DNA of 64,000 nt from JAXMCI01 sp046349435 (GTDB taxonomy: Bacteria > Pseudomonadota > Alphaproteobacteria > Dongiales > Dongiaceae): contig JAXMCI010000011.1 of the NCBI GenBank assembly GCA_046349435.1, positions 62,001-126,000 on the forward strand, given 5' to 3'. Positions within the stretch are counted from its first letter, which is position 1. Every line of letters starts with the position of its first letter. Positions 42,054 to 50,472 of this stretch are shown here, in pieces. The notes beneath the pieces are model-generated. The model did no database searches. It was not told where the DNA came from and worked only from the letters and a program-made list of their open reading frames with translations. A program made the position numbers and the translations under genes.

Positions 42054-45000
42054 GCCGCTACCTCCATTCCAATTCCTTCGAGCCGGTCCTCGAGCTCCTC
42101 GCCCGCCCGGCGCAGCGCGTCGATCATCGCCCCGTCGGGCGCCCAATAATGCCGCTCATGCGCCTCGATCAGGCGGCTCGCCACCTTGGCCGAGGCGGTC
42201 GGGTTGAGCTGCGCCAGCCGCTCCCGCATCGCCGGGTCGAGCACGAAGGTGGCGGCGAGCTGCTGGTAGACCCAGGGGGCGACCTGGCCGGTGGTGGCCG
42301 ACCAGCCCATGGTGTTGGTGACGTGCGCCTCGATCTGGCGCACCCCTTCGTAGCCGTGCTCGAGCATGCCCTCGTACCATTTCGGATTGAGGGCCCGGGT
42401 CCGCGTCTCCAGCGCGACCTGCTCGGCCAGCGTGCGCACCAGCCCTTCGCTGCGGGTCTGGTCGCCGATGTAGATCGACGGGGCGGCGCCCTTGGCGCGG
42501 CGCACCGCGCCGCTGATGCCGCCCAGCGTGTCGAAGTAGTGGTCGATGGTGGTGACCCCGAGCTCGACCGATTCGAGGTTCTGGTAGGCGAGGTCGACGC
42601 CGGCCAGCACCGACTGCAGCAGGCCGGCCTGCGGCACCGGCCGGCCGGACAGCCCGTAGGCGAAGCTCTTGCGCCGGGTGTAGGTCTCGGCCAGCTCCTC
42701 CTCGTCCTGCCAGCGGCTGCTGTCGACGAGGTGGTTGACGTTCGCGCCGTAGGCCCCCTCGGCATTGCCGAACACCCGCAGCGCCGCGGTCTCGAGGTCG
42801 CAGCCGGTCTCCCGCTGGTAGGCGAGCGCGTGCTTGCGCACGAAGTTCTGCTCCACCGGCTCGTCGGCGGCGGCGGCGAGGAAGGCGGCCTCGGCGAGCA
42901 GCTTGACCTGGAGGGGCAGCAGGTCGCGGAAGATGCCCGACAGCGTCACCACCACGTCGATGCGCGGCCGGCCGAGCTCGGCGAGCGGGATCAGCACGGC
43001 ACCGGCCAGCCGGCCGTAGCCGTCGAAGCGCGGCCGGGCGCCGAGCAGCGCCAGCGCCTGGGCGATCGGGCCGCCCTCGCTCTTCAGGTTGTCGGTGCCC
43101 CACAGCACCAGCGCCACCGATTCCGGCAGCGCGTGGCCGTCGGCGTGGTGCCGCTCGAGCAGGCGCGCCGCCTGGCGCGCCCCGTCCCGGACGGCGAAGA
43201 CGCTGGGGATGCGGAACGGATCGAAGCCGTGCAGGTTGCGGCCGGTCGGCAGGATCGCCGGGGTGCGCAGCAGGTCGCCGCCCGGGGCGGGGCGGACGAA
43301 GCGCCCGTCCAGCGCCCGGATCAGCGCCGGCAGCTCGTGGTCCTCGGCGAGCAGCCGGTCGATGGCGGCGAGCTCGGCGAAGCGGGCGAGCCAGCGCTCC
43401 TCGGCGGGCAGGCCGCCGATGGCGAGCGCCGCGGCGGGCGACTGGCCGGCGACCAGCGCGGCGACCGCTGCCTCGGGCGGCCGCTGGCCCTCGGCCGCCT
43501 CGGCCAGCGCCAGCAGCATCTCGGTGCGCGCCGCCGCGTCGGGCGCCTGGCCCAGCACGTGCAGCCCGCAGGGGATCAGCGTGCCCTCGAGCTCGAGCAC
43601 CGCGGCCGACAGCGCCATGATCTCGCCCTCGGCCGACCCGCGCCAGGCCGGCTCGGCCGGCGCCAGGTCGAGCTGCGCCGCCTCGGCCTGGATCAGCTGG
43701 GCGAGGTCGGCGCCCTCCTCGGCGGCCTCCGGCGGCAGGCCGCGCCAGCGCTCGATCGCGCTCTTGAGGTCGAGCAGGCCGCGATAGAGCCCGGCATGGG
43801 CGACCGGCGGCGTCAGGTAGCTGATCAGCGTGGCCGCCGCGCGCCGCTTGGCGATGGTCCCTTCCGACGGGTTGTTGGCGGCGTAGAGATTGAAGTTGGG
43901 CAGGTCGCCGATCAGCCGGTCGGGCCAGCAATCGCCGGACAGGCCGGCCTGCTTGCCGGGCATGAACTCGAGCGCGCCGTGGGTGCCGAAATGCAGCACC
44001 GCGTCGGCGCCGAAATCCTCGCGCAGGTAGCGGTAGAAGGCGGAGAAGGCGTGCGTCGGGGCGAAGCCCTTGGCGAACAGCAGCCGCATCGGGTCGCCCT
44101 CGTAGCCGAAGGCGGGCTGGATGCCGACGAGCACGTTGCCGAAGCGCTCGCCGAGCACGTGGATGGTGGCGCCGTCGCTCTGCTGGCGGCCCGGCGCCGG
44201 ACCCCACTGCGCCTCGATCTCGGCCAGCCAGGGCTCGCGCCGGATGTGGTCCTCGGCGCCGATCCGCGCCACCACGTTGGCGTCGGCGCCGAAGCGCGCG
44301 GCGTTGCCGCCCAGGATGCGCGCGCGCAGCGCGTCGACGCTGTCCGGCACCTCGACCGTGTAGCCGGCGGCGGCCAGCGCCTTCAGCGTGCGGTGCAGCG
44401 AGGCGAACACCGAGAGGTGGGCGGCGGTGCCGATGCTGCCGCCATTCGGCGGGAAGTTGAACAGCACCACGGCGAGCTTGCGCCCGGCGCGCTCGCTGCG
44501 GCGCAGCCGGACCAGCCGCGCGACCCGCGCCGCCAGGGCCCCGGCGCGCTCGTCATGGGCCAGCATGTCGTGGCTTCGCTCGCCCTCGGCCACCGCCGAG
44601 CGGCCGCCGAAGACCATCGGCCCGGTGGCGCCGTCGAGCTCGGGGATCGCCACCATGATGGTGGCCTCCACCGGCAGCAGGCCGCGGTCGCTCGCCTGCC
44701 ACTGCTCCAGGGTCTGGAACTCGACCGGCTGGGCGGCGATGTAGGGCACGTCGAGCTGCGCCAGCAGCGCCTCGGCGGCCCGCGAGTCGTTGTAGGCCGG
44801 GCCGCCGACCAGCGAGAAGCCGGTCAGCGACAGCACGGCGTCGACGACCGGCCGGCCGTCCTTGAGGAAGAACTGCTCGACCGCCGGCCGGGCGTCGAGG
44901 CCGGTGGCGAAGGCCGGGATCACCTTGAGCCCGCGGGCCTCGAGCGCCGCGATCACCCCGTCATAGTGGCCGGCATTGCCGGCCAGCAGGTAGGAGCGCA

Positions 45001-45778
45001 TCAGCAGCAGCCCGACGGTGCCGGCCTTGCCGCCGGCCCTGGCCTCGCGCGGCAGCCGGTCGGCGCGCTCGGCGAGCCGGCCCTCCATGCGCGGGTGGTA
45101 GACGCCGACCTCGGGATACTGCACCGGCGCCGGCACCTTGCCGCCGCCGCGCAGCACCCGGCGCGGGCCGTCGGCGTAGCGGTCGACCAGCAGCCGGATC
45201 ATCGAGGCGATGTTGTCCTCGGAGCCGGCCAGCCAGTACTGCAGGGTGAGGAAGTAGCTGCGGAGGTCCTGGGCGGTGCCCGGGATGAAGCGCAGGATCT
45301 GCGGCAGGCGGCGCAGCATCTTCATCTGCTGCTGGCCGGCGCCGCCCGGCGCCTTGCCCTTGTCGCGGCCGCCGCGCAGCCGCTTCAGCAGGCCGAGCGC
45401 GCCGCCCGGCGCGCCGTCCATGCTGAGGCGGCCGAGGCGGGTGAGGCGGACCACCTCGACGGCCGAGAGGATGCCGAGCATGGCGTCGCAGCTGTCGCGC
45501 CGCGCCTCCAGCGCCGGCAGCACGGCACGGACATGCTCTTCCATGAACAGCATGGCGGCGAGCACGATGTCCGCCTTGCCGATGTCGGCGCGGCAGCGCT
45601 CCAGCGCCGCCGGGTCGGTGCCCCACTCGGCGGCGGCATGCACGCCGAAGACGAGGCCCGGCAGCTGGCGCACCAGCTTGCGCCGCGCGCGGTCCGCCGC
45701 CCCCGCCAGATGGCTGTCCATCGTGACGATGACGACGCGGACGGGCGTCGGGTCAGCGGCCGAAATGCGCCTTGGCAT
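42050..45778 (-). CDS. bchH: Magnesium chelatase subunit H
   Basis: BchH is the large porphyrin-binding subunit of Mg-chelatase, which inserts Mg2+ into protoporphyrin IX with BchI and BchD. The 1242-residue length is normal. Landmarks are RVVIVTMDSHLAGA, FNFPPNGGSIGTAAHLSVF, HFGTHGALEFMPGKQAGLSGDCW in two adjacent blocks, and the C-terminal SRWQDEEELAETYTRRKSFAYG region. It overlaps bchB by 26 bases and bchL by four. Its partners bchI and bchD are not found in this window. Confidence 0.95.
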   Translation of the reverse strand: MPRRISAADPTPVRVVIVTMDSHLAGAADRARRKLVRQLPGLVFGVHAAAEWGTDPAALERCRADIGKADIVLAAMLFMEEHVRAVLPALEARRDSCDAMLGILSAVEVVRLTRLGRLSMDGAPGGALGLLKRLRGGRDKGKAPGGAGQQQMKMLRRLPQILRFIPGTAQDLRSYFLTLQYWLAGSEDNIASMIRLLVDRYADGPRRVLRGGGKVPAPVQYPEVGVYHPRMEGRLAERADRLPREARAGGKAGTVGLLLMRSYLLAGNAGHYDGVIAALEARGLKVIPAFATGLDARPAVEQFFLKDGRPVVDAVLSLTGFSLVGGPAYNDSRAAEALLAQLDVPYIAAQPVEFQTLEQWQASDRGLLPVEATIMVAIPELDGATGPMVFGGRSAVAEGERSHDMLAHDERAGALAARVARLVRLRRSERAGRKLAVVLFNFPPNGGSIGTAAHLSVFASLHRTLKALAAAGYTVEVPDSVDALRARILGGNAARFGADANVVARIGAEDHIRREPWLAEIEAQWGPAPGRQQSDGATIHVLGERFGNVLVGIQPAFGYEGDPMRLLFAKGFAPTHAFSAFYRYLREDFGADAVLHFGTHGALEFMPGKQAGLSGDCWPDRLIGDLPNFNLYAANNPSEGTIAKRRAAATLISYLTPPVAHAGLYRGLLDLKSAIERWRGLPPEAAEEGADLAQLIQAEAAQLDLAPAEPAWRGSAEGEIMALSAAVLELEGTLIPCGLHVLGQAPDAAARTEMLLALAEAAEGQRPPEAAVAALVAGQSPAAALAIGGLPAEERWLARFAELAAIDRLLAEDHELPALIRALDGRFVRPAPGGDLLRTPAILPTGRNLHGFDPFRIPSVFAVRDGARQAARLLERHHADGHALPESVALVLWGTDNLKSEGGPIAQALALLGARPRFDGYGRLAGAVLIPLAELGRPRIDVVVTLSGIFRDLLPLQVKLLAEAAFLAAAADEPVEQNFVRKHALAYQRETGCDLETAALRVFGNAEGAYGANVNHLVDSSRWQDEEELAETYTRRKSFAYGLSGRPVPQAGLLQSVLAGVDLAYQNLESVELGVTTIDHYFDTLGGISGAVRRAKGAAPSIYIGDQTRSEGLVRTLAEQVALETRTRALNPKWYEGMLEHGYEGVRQIEAHVTNTMGWSATTGQVAPWVYQQLAATFVLDPAMRERLAQLNPTASAKVASRLIEAHERHYWAPDGAMIDALRRAGEELEDRLEGIGMEVAA

Positions 45779-47324
45779 CGTACAGGGTCTCGACAGTGAT
45801 GGTTGCGAGGCCGCGCTCGGCGGCGAAGCGCTCGGTGTTGCGGCGCGCCTTGCCGCGGACGAAGAACGGGACCTTCTGCAGCTCCTTCTCGGCCTCCTGG
45901 GCCCAGGCGGGGACGGTTTCCGACCCGCCCAGCGCCAGCGGCATCAGGCTGGCGGTGGGATGGCGCTCGGCCTGCTCGCCGACGGCGCCGAGATGCGAGG
46001 GCGCCCGCCCGTCGCGGAACTCGGAGTCGCCGCGGAACATCGTCAGCAGGTGCTCCTCGAGGCCCATCATCAGCGGATGGACCCAGCTGTCGAACAGCAC
46101 GTTGGCGCCCTCGGGCCCCATCTGCGGCGAGTAGCGGGCGGGATAGTCCTGGACGTGCACCGGCGCCGAGATCACCGCGCAGGGGATGCCCAGCCGCTTG
46201 GCGATATGGCGCTCCATCTGGGTGCCGAGCACCAGCTCGGGCTGCAGCGTCGCGACCGTCGCCTCGACCTCGAGATAGTCGTCGGTGATCAGCGGGTCGA
46301 CGCCGTGCGCCTGCGCCGCCTCGCGCACCTCGCGGGCGAACTCGCGGGTGTAGGTGCCGAGCCCGACGACGGTGAAGCCGATCTCCTCGGCGGCGACCTT
46401 GGCGGCGGCGATGGCGTGGGTGGCGTCGCCGAAGACGAAGACCCGCTTGCCGGTGAGGTAGGTCGAATCGACCGAGCGGGAGTACCAGCCCATGCGCGAG
46501 ATCTCGTCCGGCAGGGCGACCGGATCGAGGCCGGCGGCGACCGCCACCTCGGCGGCGAAGGCGCGGGTCGCGCCGAGCCCGATCGGGACCGTCTTCACCA
46601 TCGGCTGGCCGAAGCTGCGCTGCAGCCACTGGGCGGCGTGCGCGGCGATCTCGGGGTAGAGCACGACGTTGAAGTCGGCCTCGCCGAGGCGGGCGAGATC
46701 GGCCGGGCTGGCGCCGAGCGGCGCCACGACATGGACGTCGACGCCGAGCCGGTCGAGCAGCAGGGTCACCTCGCGCACGTCGTCGCGATGGCGGAATCCC
46801 AGCGCCGTCGGACCCAGCAGGTTGCAGCGCGGCCGCTGCCCGGCCGGGCGCGGCGGCCGCGCCGTGCCGGGCGGCGGCGCCGCCGGGCCGGCCAGCGTGC
46901 GCACCAGCTGGTAGAGCGTCAGGCCGGCGCCCCAGTTCTCCTTGCGCTGGTAGGCCGGCATCTCGAGCGGGATCACCGGGATCGGCAGGCCGACCGCGCG
47001 GGCGAGCCCGCCGGGATCGTCCTGGATCAGCTCGGCGGTGCAGGACGCGCCGACCAGCATCGCCTGCGGCCGGAAGCGCTCATAGGCCTCGCGCACCGCG
47101 TGCTTGAGGAGCTCCGCGGTGTCGCCGCCGAGGTCGCGCGCCTGGAAGGTGGTGTAGGTCACCGGCGGCCGCTTGCTGCGGCGCTCGATCATGGTGAAGA
47201 GCAGGTCGGCGTAGGTGTCGCCCTGCGGCGCGTGCAGGACGAAATGCAGGCCCTCCATCGCGGTGGCGACCCGCATGGCCCCGACATGGGGCGGCCCTTC
47301 GTAGGTCCAGACGGTGAGCCGCAT
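45753..47324 (-). CDS. bchB: Dark-operative protochlorophyllide reductase subunit BchB
   Basis: BchB is the NifK-like half of the catalytic component that reduces ring D of protochlorophyllide. The 523-residue sequence starts MRLTVWTYEGPPHVGAMR and carries D36 in HAPQGDTYADLLF; in Rhodobacter capsulatus that aspartate is the unusual fourth ligand of the 4Fe-4S cluster. The cysteine in VGASCTAELIQDDPGG and the C-terminal DYPARYSPQMGPEGANVLFD block are also typical. It lies three bases after the bchN stop and overlaps bchH by 26 bases. Confidence 0.95.
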   Translation of the reverse strand: MRLTVWTYEGPPHVGAMRVATAMEGLHFVLHAPQGDTYADLLFTMIERRSKRPPVTYTTFQARDLGGDTAELLKHAVREAYERFRPQAMLVGASCTAELIQDDPGGLARAVGLPIPVIPLEMPAYQRKENWGAGLTLYQLVRTLAGPAAPPPGTARPPRPAGQRPRCNLLGPTALGFRHRDDVREVTLLLDRLGVDVHVVAPLGASPADLARLGEADFNVVLYPEIAAHAAQWLQRSFGQPMVKTVPIGLGATRAFAAEVAVAAGLDPVALPDEISRMGWYSRSVDSTYLTGKRVFVFGDATHAIAAAKVAAEEIGFTVVGLGTYTREFAREVREAAQAHGVDPLITDDYLEVEATVATLQPELVLGTQMERHIAKRLGIPCAVISAPVHVQDYPARYSPQMGPEGANVLFDSWVHPLMMGLEEHLLTMFRGDSEFRDGRAPSHLGAVGEQAERHPTASLMPLALGGSETVPAWAQEAEKELQKVPFFVRGKARRNTERFAAERGLATITVETLYDAKAHFGR

Positions 47325-47327
47325 GGC

Positions 47328-48602
47328 TCAGGCCACCAGCCGGGTGCGGCGGACCAGCGGCCGGGCGAACAGCTCGGCGAGGTCGGCGGCCTGGTCGTAG
47401 CCCTGGATCGGCGTGAAGATCAGCTCGATCGACCACTTGGTGGTCAGGCCCTCGGCCTCCAGCGGGTTGGCCAGCCCGAGGCCGCAGACCACCAGGTCGG
47501 GCTGCGCGGCGCGGCAGCGGTCGAGCTGGCGCTCGACGTCGCCGCCCTCCAGCACCGGCGTTCCTTCCGGCAGCAGGCCGAGGTCGCCGGCCAGGATCGG
47601 CCGGTGCAGGTAGGGCGTCCCGACCTCGACCGGCACCATGCCGAGCTCGCGCGACAGGAAGCGGGCGAGCGGCACCTCGAGCTGCGAATCGGGGAAGAAG
47701 AAGACGCGCTTGCCGGCCAGCGTGGCGCGGTGGCGCGACAGCGCGCGGCGGGCGCGCTCGGTGCCGGCGGCGGTGACGGCGAAGAGCCGCGCCGGATCGA
47801 CGCCCCAGGCCTCGGCCGCCGCCTGCAGCCACAGCGTGGTGCCCTCGGCGCCGAGCGGGAAGGGGGCGGAGATGCGGCGCGCCCCGCGCTCCTCGAGCGC
47901 CCGGGCGGTGTCGGCCAGGAAGGGCTGCGCCAGCAGGAAGCGGGTGTTCGGCCCGACCGGCGGCAGGTCGGTGGCGTGGCGCGGCGGCAGGAAGCGCACC
48001 GGCGCGATGCCGAGCTCGCCCATCAGCCGCAGGATCTGGTCCTCGACGACGTCGGCGAGCGAGCCGACCACCAGCAGCGCGGGCGGCGAATCGGCCCCGG
48101 CGGCGGGCAGCTCCGGAACCAGCGCGGCGAGGCAGGCATCCTCGCCCTGGGTGAAGGTCGTCTCGATGCCGCTGCCGGAGTAGTTCAGCACCCGCACCCG
48201 CGGGGCGTGGCGGCGCGACAGCAGCGCGGCGGCGCGCGACAGGTCGAGCTTGATCACCTCGGAGGGGCAGGAGCCGACCAGGAAGAGCAGGCGGATGTCG
48301 GGCCGCCGCTCGAGCAGCTGCGCCACCACCCGCTCCAGCTCGGCGTTGAGGTCGGCCAGGCCCGCCAGGTCGCGCTCGTCGATGATCGCCGTGGCGAAGC
48401 GCGGCTCGGCGAAGATCATGACGCCGGCGGCCGACTGGATCAGGTGCGCGCAGGTGCGCGAGCCGACCACCAGGAAGAAGGCGTCCTGGATCTTGCGGTG
48501 CAGCCAGATGATCCCGGTCAGCCCGCAGAAGACCTCGCGCTGGCCCCGTTCGCGCACGACCGGCGCGTCGGCGCAGCCGGCCGAGGCGGGGCCGCCGCTC
48601 AT
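47328..48602 (-). CDS. bchN: Dark-operative protochlorophyllide reductase subunit BchN
   Basis: BchN is the NifD-like subunit of the BchN-BchB complex. The 424-residue protein carries cysteines C26 (REVFCGLTG), C51 (GSRTCAHLI) and C112 (VGSCPSEV), the same positions that hold the 4Fe-4S cluster in Rhodobacter capsulatus. ATG 48602 overlaps the bchF stop (ATGA); the longer open frame to 49133 is a shadow of bchF. Confidence 0.95.
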   Translation of the reverse strand: MSGGPASAGCADAPVVRERGQREVFCGLTGIIWLHRKIQDAFFLVVGSRTCAHLIQSAAGVMIFAEPRFATAIIDERDLAGLADLNAELERVVAQLLERRPDIRLLFLVGSCPSEVIKLDLSRAAALLSRRHAPRVRVLNYSGSGIETTFTQGEDACLAALVPELPAAGADSPPALLVVGSLADVVEDQILRLMGELGIAPVRFLPPRHATDLPPVGPNTRFLLAQPFLADTARALEERGARRISAPFPLGAEGTTLWLQAAAEAWGVDPARLFAVTAAGTERARRALSRHRATLAGKRVFFFPDSQLEVPLARFLSRELGMVPVEVGTPYLHRPILAGDLGLLPEGTPVLEGGDVERQLDRCRAAQPDLVVCGLGLANPLEAEGLTTKWSIELIFTPIQGYDQAADLAELFARPLVRRTRLVA

Positions 48603-49168
48603 TGTGCCAGGCCTCGCGCGCCGGCCAGGGCCGCCGGCTGCTCCAGCCGCGCGGCGCGCAGCTTGAGCAGGAACTGCGTGGCGTTGACGAGATAGGAGGC
48701 GTAGGCGGCGAGCGCGATCAGCATCTGCAGCTGCGGCGTGCCCGTGCCGGCGACCAGCACCGCCAGGTAGGCGGTGTGCAGCGCCAGCACCAGCATGCTG
48801 ACCACGTCCTCCCAGAAGAAGGCCGGGGCGAAGAGGTAGCGGCCGAAGACCTCGCGTTCCCAGATCGAGCCGGTCACCATGATGGTGTAGAGCACCAGCG
48901 TCTTGACGACGATCGAGGCGGTCGCGGCGGCGAGCCCGTGGCCGGTCGCCAGATAGCGCAGCACCAGGCAGAGGCTGACGAAGAAGACGACGAACTGCAG
49001 CGGCGCCAGCACGCCCTGCACCAGGGTCCAGCGCGAGGCGTCGCGGCGGCAGCGCTCCTCGGCGCTGTAGAGCGGCCGGCGGGCCCGGCCGCGGGCCCCG
49101 GGCAGCGGCGCCCGGCCGGCGACGGTGTCCCACGGACAGCCGTCAAGGGCGCCGATCCAGCGATCCAT
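48599..49168 (-). CDS. bchF: 3-Vinyl bacteriochlorophyllide hydratase
   Basis: BchF hydrates the C-3 vinyl group to hydroxyethyl, ahead of BchC. The family core begins LYSAEERCRRDASRWTLVQG and continues through four membrane helices with VTGSIWEREVFGRYLFAPAFFWEDV. Length from ATG 49168 is 189 residues. GTG 49189 would add seven, but it lies inside a PpsR-like site. Neither has a convincing ribosome site, and the true start could be later, since the first 35 residues are not conserved. It is the first gene of the large - strand superoperon. Confidence 0.9.
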   Translation of the reverse strand: MDRWIGALDGCPWDTVAGRAPLPGARGRARRPLYSAEERCRRDASRWTLVQGVLAPLQFVVFFVSLCLVLRYLATGHGLAAATASIVVKTLVLYTIMVTGSIWEREVFGRYLFAPAFFWEDVVSMLVLALHTAYLAVLVAGTGTPQLQMLIALAAYASYLVNATQFLLKLRAARLEQPAALAGARGLAQ

Positions 49169-49177
49169 GGAGGTTTG

Positions 49178-49195
49178 TGTCCACGTCACTTGACG
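49178..49195. promoter_or_regulatory. PpsR-like site at the bchF start
   Basis: TGT-N12-ACG (read as CGT-N12-ACA on the bchF strand) lies 9 bases upstream of the bchF ATG. It is one base from the full consensus. A repressor bound here would sit over the beginning of the bchF-to-hemA transcript. Confidence 0.45.
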
Positions 49196-49516
49196 CCTCC
49201 CGCCAAGGTGGCGTCTAATTTCTCTGTTTCGTGACGTTCCGTTGACGGCCTGGGGCCGCCTGGTGGGCTAGTCCGATCGTGAGCGAAGCCCGTTTCATTA
49301 CCATGTTGCATCGCGCCACTCCCTGCGCGTGCTCGTCGTCGTCACGGACGCTAGATCGTTTGCCTGGACGTGTCAACATAAGTGTACGTCAAAATGAATT
49401 GACACGAAGTGGCGTCGCGAAGAAGCTTCCTGGGGAGGCGACGCCGGGCAGGGCGGGCGTGGGCAGCGGACCGAGAACAACGCTGCCGGAGGGAACGCTA
49501 GAGGGGAGAGGAAACC
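49190..49516. promoter_or_regulatory. Divergent control region between bchF and aerR
   Basis: This gap of about 330 bases is the longest gene-free stretch in the window. It has no convincing gene; the open frame beginning at 49279 runs into ppsR2 in a frame that differs from aerR and has no recognisable product before it. It holds at least three PpsR-like elements: one at its bchF edge and an overlapping pair at 49371-49404. The ribosome site GAGGGGAGAGG of aerR is at its right end. Promoters for both the bchF superoperon and the aerR-ppsR2-bchG-bchP operon must lie here or nearby. Confidence 0.55.
49371..49404. promoter_or_regulatory. Overlapping PpsR-like elements upstream of aerR
   Basis: TGT-N12-ACG spans 49371-49388 and CGT-N12-ACA spans 49387-49404, overlapping by two bases; each is one base from the consensus. 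The stretch is clearly AT-richer than its surroundings. It lies 113 bases before the aerR GTG and could act on either of the divergent operons. Confidence 0.45.
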
Positions 49517-50404
49517 GTGGGCCAGATTGCAGAGCAATATGCCCGGGGCAGCAGCAGGGAGACGCCGGCGGGCGGCCGCGGCGGAATCGGCGATGGGTCG
49601 ATCCGCAGCGGCGAGGGGCGGGACCAGGCGCGACTGCAGCTCGCGCGGGCGATCGAGGTCGAGATCATCCCCCGGCTGGTCCTGGCGGGCCGGGCCGGGC
49701 AGCCGGAGCCGCAGCGGCAGCGCGAGCCGCTGGTGCTGCGGCCGGCGCCGGAGGAAGTGGCGGAGTTCTCGGGGATCGTGCTGGGCCAGGACGCCGGCGA
49801 TGCGGCGGCCTATGTCCAGGGGCTGCAGGATCGCGGTGCCACCATCGAAACCCTGTTCCTGGATCTGCTGGCGCCGGCGGCGCGGCGGCTCGGCGAGCTG
49901 TGGTCGGCGGACCTGGTCGACTTCGTCGAGGTGACGATCGGGCTGGGACGCCTGCAGCAGGTGCTGCGCGAGTTCACGCCGGCCTTCCAGCGCGACGCGG
50001 TGCTGCGCAGCCGCAGCCGGCGGCTGCTGATCGTCCCGACCATCGGGGAGCAGCACACCTTCGGCCTGATCATGGTGGCGGAGTTCTTCCGCCGGGCGGG
50101 CTGGGGGGTGTGGCGCAGCTTCGGCCCGTCCAGCGAGCTGGTCGACGTGGTGCGCCAGGAATGGTTCTCCGTCGTCGGATTTTCGGCGGGGTCGGAGACC
50201 CGGCTCGATGCGCTGGCCTCGGAGATTCGCGCGGTCCGGCGGGCGTCGTGCAACCGGGCGGTGGGCGTGATGGTGGGCGGTCCGGTATTCGTCGCCCATC
50301 CGGAGTTCGTGCCGCTGGTCGGTGCCGATACGATGGCGAACGACGGGCGCGATGCGCCGCGGCAGGCGGAGGACCTGATCAGGCTGCTGGCCCGCATGGG
50401 CTGA
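49517..50404 (+). CDS. aerR: AerR/PpaA-type cobalamin-binding antirepressor
   Basis: AerR/PpaA proteins bind cobalamin and bind PpsR/CrtJ, lifting repression of photosynthesis genes. The 295-residue protein has a helical domain (about 75-160) followed by a B12-binding Rossmann domain with the conserved histidine H180 in PTIGEQHTFGLIMVAEFF, and later FSAGSETRLDAL and GVMVGGPVF. The start GTG 49517 has a good ribosome site. It lies directly before a PpsR gene, as in Rhodobacter. The N-terminal 70 residues are low-complexity and probably variable. Confidence 0.9.
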   Translation: MGQIAEQYARGSSRETPAGGRGGIGDGSIRSGEGRDQARLQLARAIEVEIIPRLVLAGRAGQPEPQRQREPLVLRPAPEEVAEFSGIVLGQDAGDAAAYVQGLQDRGATIETLFLDLLAPAARRLGELWSADLVDFVEVTIGLGRLQQVLREFTPAFQRDAVLRSRSRRLLIVPTIGEQHTFGLIMVAEFFRRAGWGVWRSFGPSSELVDVVRQEWFSVVGFSAGSETRLDALASEIRAVRRASCNRAVGVMVGGPVFVAHPEFVPLVGADTMANDGRDAPRQAEDLIRLLARMG

Positions 50405-50472
50405 GGCGAAACCAGGGAGGACAGGGTACGCTCGGGTGGTCGAGGCGTGACAATCTGAGGATCGCGTCGCTC

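Noticed and set aside
42149..45799. Long + strand open frame opposite bchH
   Set aside because: Exact antisense of bchH; an effect of high GC content, where stop codons are rare.
49124..49136. TGT and ACA half-sites near the 5' end of bchF (TGTCCCACGGACA)
   Set aside because: Spacing is 7 bases instead of 12, so it does not fit the PpsR pattern.
49279..50472. Long open frame upstream of ppsR2 in the same frame
   Set aside because: It overlaps aerR in another frame and has low-complexity Gly/Arg/Ala-rich sequence without any recognisable domain; a GC-rich shadow.
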